Position numbers and translations under genes: made by a program
Shown: positions 58,006 through 64,000 of the stretch, one piece after another
How positions within the stretch are numbered: position 1 is the stretch's first letter
Layout: each line of letters opens with the position of its first letter
From: Russula earlei
Taxonomy: Eukaryota; Basidiomycota; Agaricomycetes; Russulales; Russulaceae
DNA length: 64,000 nucleotides
Assembly (NCBI GenBank): GCA_025769875.1
Contig: JAGFNK010000233.1
Coordinates: forward strand, 1 to 64,000
Reading direction: 5' to 3'
The notes under the pieces: model-generated
Told to the model about the DNA's origin: nothing
The model's database searches: none
The model's input: only the letters and a program-made list of their open reading frames with translations

Positions 58006-58529
58006 TAGGGCTGCACACATACATGGAGGATGGCCGTACCTGACCTGTTTGTGTGCCGTACCAGCCATACAATGATGGGTGAAAATGGCCGTTGACGGCA
58101 GTATGGTTCGGTTGAAATCAACCAACGTGACTACGTGACCTAGTAATGACGTGTTCGTGCTCCATGATGGGTTCGACTTTATGTTGCCTGTAGTATTGGG
58201 TTCAACTTTGCATTGCTCCAGCTCCACCACCACCCACTCTAACCTCCCTGGTGTCTCTTAGTCTCACAGCTTGACATGTGTCAGCTGATCCTAGACTTCA
58301 ACACTGCTAATAGACAGCAGCCTCATGATGACTTCACACTGTTTTTTATGATGCGGTAATTGTATATTCCCTCTCTTTTCTGCTCCTCTGATGAGGTCAG
58401 TTTCAGACAGGTGACCATGCAGCCATATTGCGATGGATACTGGTCTGTCCAAGCTGATCATATCAGCACCATTTTGAACCATATAAAATGAGGACAATCT
58501 GCATGTAAGTCATACCAACACAATCTCCA

Positions 58530-61500
58530 TCATGCAAGCCTGTTCTAAACCAGCATCTGCAGATGACTTCACCTAGTATCACTCTGAAGGTGATGACAAC
58601 CCTCTTGCACCTACTGTGCATGGTGTTGTGATACCAAAGGGCAGTACTCTAATTGCAGAGTCATCCAAGTCGAGTATGTTTTTTATTATTAACTTTATCC
58701 TTATGTGTTTCACCATTCTCCCAACATTTAGATCAGCGCTGCATTCTGTGCAGTGGATGTGGTGCAAAGATGGCTGAAGCTCTTGCGTTTGAGAAGGCTG
58801 ATGAGCATGGAAACCCAGTAAAGTGCCATCCACCTAGAAACCCCCAGAAAGCCATGAAGCAGTGCACCAATGTGGCAGATGTGGTGGCCTCCAAGTCTTC
58901 AGATGGAACAGATGATGACTATGAGGAACCTGAGTCCGCATCAAGTCCTGGAAGTGATGTGGGTGACACCCTCATTCCCTCAAACACTGAGGTACATCTC
59001 TCATCATCCTGTCATTTTGTTCCTTGTACATGATTGGTTAGGTTGCCGACATCCTGCCTTCAAAGACTGTTCCCACTGTTGGGCAAGGTGCTTCCAACAA
59101 GCGTGTCTGCTCAAAAAATGTAGTTGTTGCTGAGGAACCTGAAGAGATTGTGGCTGGGAGTGCCAATAAAGATACAGGTAATATAACAAAAAAATCAGCT
59201 GTGAGTGTTGTCCCGATTTTTGTAAGTTAACACAATTCTAACAAACAATAGATTACCCAAAACCCAGTATATTACTTCTATGAGGAAGTTGAGCAAAACT
59301 CAAATGGGGAGGTTGGTAATCTCAGGGACAAACACTACCAATGTCTTCATGGGAATTGGAAAGTGTCATGAACCATTCTCTGGAGAGGGCCCTTGAAGGA
59401 CCCTTCCTTATAGGAGGAAACCCAGCCTCTATGGTGTCACCCTGTTCACACGAGCAAAAGGGGTGAGTAGAGGTGTCCACAATATCATGCGCGCATTGTC
59501 ATGTGAGCAATTCTTGGCACAATCGACATACAGCAAGCCCCACTTAAAGGCAACCCTTCTAGCAATAAAGGACAGTATTAGGGCCTTCCTAAGGACCCTT
59601 TGGAACAACTCTAGGTGCTCTACAATAGGCACTAACCTAGTATCAAAGGCCCTACAATGCATTATTAGACCAACTCTAATAACTATAGAACAAACTATAA
59701 GGCAATACTAAGGACCTTAATAGAAGTATTAGGGTTGACTCTAAGGACCCTAATAGAACTATATAAGGGCCTTATAAGATAACACTATTCTCTAACCAAA
59801 CTACAAGTCCTCAAATGACCGGCCCTAAACTAACTAACAGAAAATGAATCAGGTGCTCGCACGTGCACTAAAGCAGTGAACACGTGGACAATGAAAGCTC
59901 TTACTCATCAAGAGAAGCCTTCTTACTCAGCGGCTTACTGAGCATGACTGAACATGCTCAGTAAGCGCACTCTGACTTCTTACTCATCACTCTATTGTGC
60001 TTGATAACAAGGTTATGACTTGTTCCCTATTTAGCAATTCTATTGTAGTATATAAGCACTCAATAAAGTAGCGGACAGTCCTCAGACTGTCCATTTGTTT
60101 ACAGCACTCTCCATTCCTGGGATACTCCTTTAAAGACCGTCCCCTTGTGACTATCCTGGCCTCCCCTCTGCATGACTGTTCAACTCTCACAGTGACAGTA
60201 CCTCTCTGGTATTTGTTACTACTCTGGACTCTACTCCTCACCCACGCTGTCTTGGATGTCTATTGACTCGTCTCCGAGCTTACCCCTCGCTCTTGAACTG
60301 GATAGTTCAACAGTGAGTCTTGACAGAAAGTGTTGACTATAACAAAGATGAAGTACTCTCTCAATGGTAAGTCTTTGGCATTTTGAGTTACCTTCCACTC
60401 ATGATTGCCACCAGGATTGGTTGGCAGTTTGAAATTGGCTTCGACAATGATGTTTTGCCTCTACGTGGCAATGAAGGAGCATGTGCCTGACAATGTCACT
60501 CAGGAGGAGATCATGATTGCGTCAGGGCGGAAGGTACTCAATCCCGGAGAAGCCTCAAAGTTTCTTGATGAGCTGGAATCAATGAACAGTGATATCTGGC
60601 ATGCGTTTGAGAAGCAGGCAGAAACTGCTGCAGTACATGAACATGTGAACAGCTCTATACACTTATGGCAATGCTGATGGTTCTAGGGGCCCATGGGACC
60701 AGGAAATGTTTGAAGATCTGTTGGCAAAGTGGATCGTTGCAACTGATCAGCCATTCTACACTGTTGATGAACTGGAATTCCACGAATTCCTAAAGTATAC
60801 ACACCACCCCTCACCGACCCTCAAAATCCCCCACCTGTGATGCAGTCAAAAGGCAGATCATGAAGATGGGAGATAATACCATACAGGCCATGAAAGATAT
60901 GTTTCTGGTTTGTTAACATCCACTATCAACCAATAATTATATATTCTCATTGGGACAAATAGACAAACGTTGATGGGAAAATCAGTATTTCTCTTGATGC
61001 GTGGACATCAAGTAACAATTATGCCTTCATGGCCATTGTTGCACATTATGTCACAAATGAGGGACGACTTGGTATGTAAATTTACAGTGAAATCACACCT
61101 ACTGACCATGAGACCCAATTAGAAGAACTTCTGATTGATTTCTGTGAGCTGGAAGGTGAACATTCTGGTGCAAACATGGCTGAGGTGGTCTGGGAAACAT
61201 TGACCCACTATGGGATTGAAACCTGGGTGAGTCACTTTGTGAACATGCTATGATGCTTGATGCTGAATGGGTTTCTCTCACAGGTCATGGTGTTTATGCT
61301 GGATAATGCCTCAAATAATGATACTCTTGTTGATGGGGTTGTACAGCATGTGAGGTGGCGGGGTATCTCAATGAATGCTGAATGGGTTTGTCTTTGTTGC
61401 ATGCCACACACCGTTCACCTTGCTGCTCTCAAAGTAAGCATTTAAAACGATGTTTCTGTTTTATCATGACTTTTTAATAATCACACAGCTCCTTGAAGGC

Positions 61501-62945
61501 ATTGGGGCCATTTCTGCTGAAGAAAGCAAGAAGGCAATGTCTCACAGTGGAAACTACCAAGATTCCATGATTGCGCCCCTGAGCCAAACATCTGATGATG
61601 ATGCTGTGGCATGAGATGATGAAGATGAGCAGGACGAGCTTGTCCTTGAGGTTGAATCAAGTAGTATCCTTTCTGCAGTTGAAAAGGTGGGTGCATCATT
61701 TCCATTTGTACATGATATTTATATTATTTCTCAGCTACGGAAAATTATCTGTGCAGTATGATCAAGCCCCCAGCACAAATGCAGCTGGCTCAATCAGGTT
61801 GCTGCATCTCAGTGTGGCTGAACTGATGTGGATGGCCTTCAACAACCTCTCATGTTAATTCTCAATGTTAAGACACAATGGTCATCCACTCACCAAATGA
61901 TGCATTAGTTATTTTACTTCATTTCTTGTCAATTTGTTAATACCTTGATATACAGGTTGAGCTCTGGAGTTCTAAAAGGACATTGATGATTTTGTTGGGC
62001 ACAATCGAGACCTTTGAGCCCTAGAACTTGCTGAAGCTGAATGGGCAGCAATTGCTCAAGTTTCTAGCTGGCTCAAGGCATTTTGATCTGCAACAAGCAG
62101 ATGTCAACATCCAAGCAACGAATGCTTTCCGCCACACATGCAATCTTCAGGGGCCTTCAAGAACACATCCGACTGATCTACTGCAACCTCCCAATGTCCA
62201 TGCCATGCAAAATTAAGGCTGGCCTTCTTGATGTGCACCAAAAGCTTAGCGACTACTACTATAAGTATGACCAATCACTGTTCTATACATGGGCTGCACA
62301 TATGTCCCCTGACAATACCTGGATCCCTCTAATGACTGCATTTTTCAGTCCTTGACCCCCACATATCCTATGAAGGTGTATGTGAGGATTATGCGGATGA
62401 TCCTGATCTCCTTATGTATTTGGAATCTGTGAGGTCATCACTTCACGCTTACTACTCAAAGCTCTACACTGGTCACACCCATTCACTTGATCAATCTGGC
62501 AGTGACCCTGTTGATTCTACAGTCAACGACAAGTCTCCTTCTAAAGTCAACTTCACATCAAGGTATAAGAAGAAGGATAACCTTTTACGCGATGAACTAG
62601 ATGAGTACTTCAAACTGCCACGTGAGGATTTTGACACCTGTAGGCCCCTTGAGTGGTGGGTGGGATGATGAGCACAGTTCTCAAATCTTTACCACCTTGC
62701 TCAGGATTTAATCTCAATCCCTGGTATGTCTTCCTTTGAATACCTACCCAATGTTATGTTATCATGTTAAACATCAACTCTTTGCTAGGCTCTGCTGTTG
62801 CAGTCAAACAAATCTTCTCAGGTGGCTGTGATACCATTTCACTCCAGCGTGCAAGCCTTCAACCAGGGACCATTTGTACATTGATGATGGTGAAGCAACA
62901 CCTAAGGCTTGGGCACATGGAAATGGACAGGAGACTTTAAAAATC
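58530..62945 (+). pseudogene. hAT transposase (decayed)
   Basis: Exons run left to right: a Cys-containing N-terminal segment (CILCSGCGAKMAEAL near 58740), YYFYEEVEQNSNGEVGNLRD (59270), then after the inserted LTR LAKWIVATDQPFYTV (60725), then the hAT core INTERNAL to 60960-61440: KISISLDAWTSSNNYAFMAI, VFMLDNASNNDTLVDGV and CLCCMPHTVHLAAL. The C-terminal dimerisation region lies at 62640-62945 (WWVGWDDE-like, LISIPGSAVAVKQIFSGG). Introns are present between most blocks. Several stops and frameshifts (for example TGA codons near 61615 and 62023) show it is inactive. Confidence 0.82.
59364..60325 (-). repeat. Solo LTR, family A, inserted in the hAT element
   Basis: Read on the minus strand it begins TGTCAAGACTCACTG (60325) and ends GGTTCATGACA (59364), the same termini as the LTR at 1666-2566. 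The 5-bp duplication GAAAG flanks it (59359-59363 and 60326-60330). It is 962 bp against 901 bp for the left copy, with several small indels between them. It lies inside the hAT transposase gene and so is younger than that element. Confidence 0.9.
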
Positions 62946-63121
62946 ATGTACTGTACACCCGTATTGACCCGTTTCCAGCTGTATAACCCCCCATACTGTA
63001 CTGTCAACAATTTTTTTTTTTTGCTTTACAGTATGGTTACGGTAAATTCCGTACTGTAAGCGACCCATCAATATACAGCTGTAGGCCATATGTGGTACAG
63101 TGTGCAGCCCTACCCTCCACC

Positions 63122-64000
63122 CCACCTGGGCCACCCCCACCCTCTCTGGAAATTCACAATGCAAATTTGGGTTTTGGCTGCAAATGGCAGTGACAGCACA
63201 ACCAGGGCCAAACCCAGTGACCTTCTTTTTCCTTTCTTTCCTTTTCATTGCACTGCCCCATTCTCCCTGCTTTGAATTCCCCTCAGCCTGCTCAAGTACA
63301 ACAACTTTGTCAAGATCAATGCACAAGCAAGCCACATCCCTGCCTCACCTGGATTGGATTTGCATGTGCATTTGTTTGTGTTTGTTTTTGTGGTTGCTGA
63401 TTTTTACCTTGCTTTTCCTGGGTCCCTCTATTCGTTAATGTATGCTTAGCATGTTTAGCATGTCTTGTACATATGATTGGAGTGCTTACTACTGTACTAA
63501 TACGACCAACTCTTCAGTCACACATCACAAGCCCCCTCTGAGAGAAGAGATACAGCTCAGGTCAACAGGTCACAACCAGTTATGAAGACTGTGACAAAAA
63601 TCATTAAAAATTTTCCTAAATGGGAATATTCATTTATTTATTATAAAAAAGTGCCTAAATTCTATCTACTTGTTGTCTGTGTTGCTCACATCATTCGCGA
63701 CCCAAAATTTGGAGGAATAGAGTGTCAAGACATGTACTGCTGATCACTAAGGACTCAGGAGCAGGTGGGCAAGGGTCGGAACAGATGATACGCGGCGAAG
63801 GCGGCGTTGAACAAGAGGACGAGCCAAACAACGAGGATAGGTACCAGATGGGGACTGGTAAGTGTTGCAAGAGGCAGAGGTGAAGGCTGGAGGCCAGGTG
63901 CAGCGAAGGGACTTTAGACAAGGCGGTTGTTGAAGAGTACCTTGGAGGCGAGGGAAGTCTTTAAACTGAGCGGTCGCAGGGGAGTACCCAGGAGTATGAG
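63122..64000. other. Right edge, no gene recognised
   Basis: The first 60 bp resemble sequence left of the hAT element. The remainder is low-complexity T/C-rich then AT-rich sequence (TTTATTTATTATAAAAAAG near 63635). A minus-strand frame at 63691-63921 is Ser/Pro-rich with no recognisable domain. Confidence 0.45.

Larger units (their letters stand above)
58006..63112 (+). mobile_element. hAT DNA transposon with intact ends
   Basis: The left end TAGGGCTGCACAC (58006) and right end GTGTGCAGCCCTA (ending 63112) are exact inverses over 13 bp. CCCTCCACC is present on both sides (57997-58005 and 63113-63121), matching the 8-bp duplication expected of hAT plus one ambiguous base. The interior encodes a hAT-type transposase in degraded exons. 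A solo LTR with its own duplication sits inside. Subtracting that LTR, the element is about 4.1 kb. Confidence 0.9.

Noticed and set aside
1666..60325. The two inverted family-A LTRs as the ends of one giant 58-kb transposon.
   Set aside because: Each LTR has its own 5-bp target duplication and sits inside a different older element, so they are separate insertions.
1..64000. tRNA, rRNA or CRISPR features.
   Set aside because: I looked for B-box-like GGTTCGA strings with cloverleaf context and for regularly spaced repeats and found none.

Overview
The window is nuclear DNA of a filamentous basidiomycete, most likely an Agaricomycete. The genes are densely packed and split by many 45-75 bp GT-AG introns. 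The gene set (ODC antizyme, Tudor-SN, TFIIH p44, uS5, bS6m, a fungal paraoxonase, an NHA1-type antiporter, a PL8 lyase) is ordinary for a fungus, and the flanking DNA is full of nested gypsy, PIF/Harbinger and hAT elements. Exon joins below were checked by codon phase by eye; no alignment or database search was run.

Layout. 1-8 kb is a nest of Ty3/gypsy remnants. A pol fragment (RNase H, integrase, chromodomain) is split by a solo LTR with TSD TCAGA. It is followed by a CCHC zinc-knuckle reading frame in the position of env, itself split by a second solo LTR (TSD TCGAG), then a 3' LTR, then a gag fragment. 8.1-11.8 kb is a decayed PIF/Harbinger element with a Myb/SANT gene, a DDE transposase and an internal MITE. 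11.9-12.6 kb and 28.0-28.7 kb are inverted copies of one cassette that encodes a 44-residue secreted peptide. They bracket about 15 kb of genes: an old yellow enzyme, a large disordered protein, a possible amidohydrolase-like enzyme, a coiled-coil protein, Tudor-SN, mitochondrial bS6, a HAD hydrolase and a twin-CX9C protein.

29.4-49.4 kb is a compact housekeeping block: Smr-domain protein, ODC antizyme with a predicted +1 frameshift, uS5, paraoxonase-like enzyme, Na+(K+)/H+ antiporter, a conserved unknown protein, a Cys-rich membrane protein, TFIIH Ssl1/p44, a TCP11-family protein, a NIPA-type Mg2+ transporter and a DUF262 (GmrSD N-terminal-like) protein. Many neighbours are divergent with only 130-230 bp between starts. 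51.2-54.1 kb holds a broken OYE copy and a multi-spanning membrane protein. 54.6-57.6 kb is a secreted polysaccharide lyase family 8 gene. 58.0-63.1 kb is an hAT element with intact ends and target duplication, interrupted by a solo LTR of the same family as the one at 1.7 kb.

Points most worth a second look: the inverted secreted-peptide cassettes, whose promoter and signal peptide are conserved but whose downstream part differs; the antizyme frameshift site TTT TGA C; micro-exons of 10, 11 and 16 nt; the zinc-knuckle frame between gypsy pol and the 3' LTR; and the intron-rich fungal DUF262 gene.
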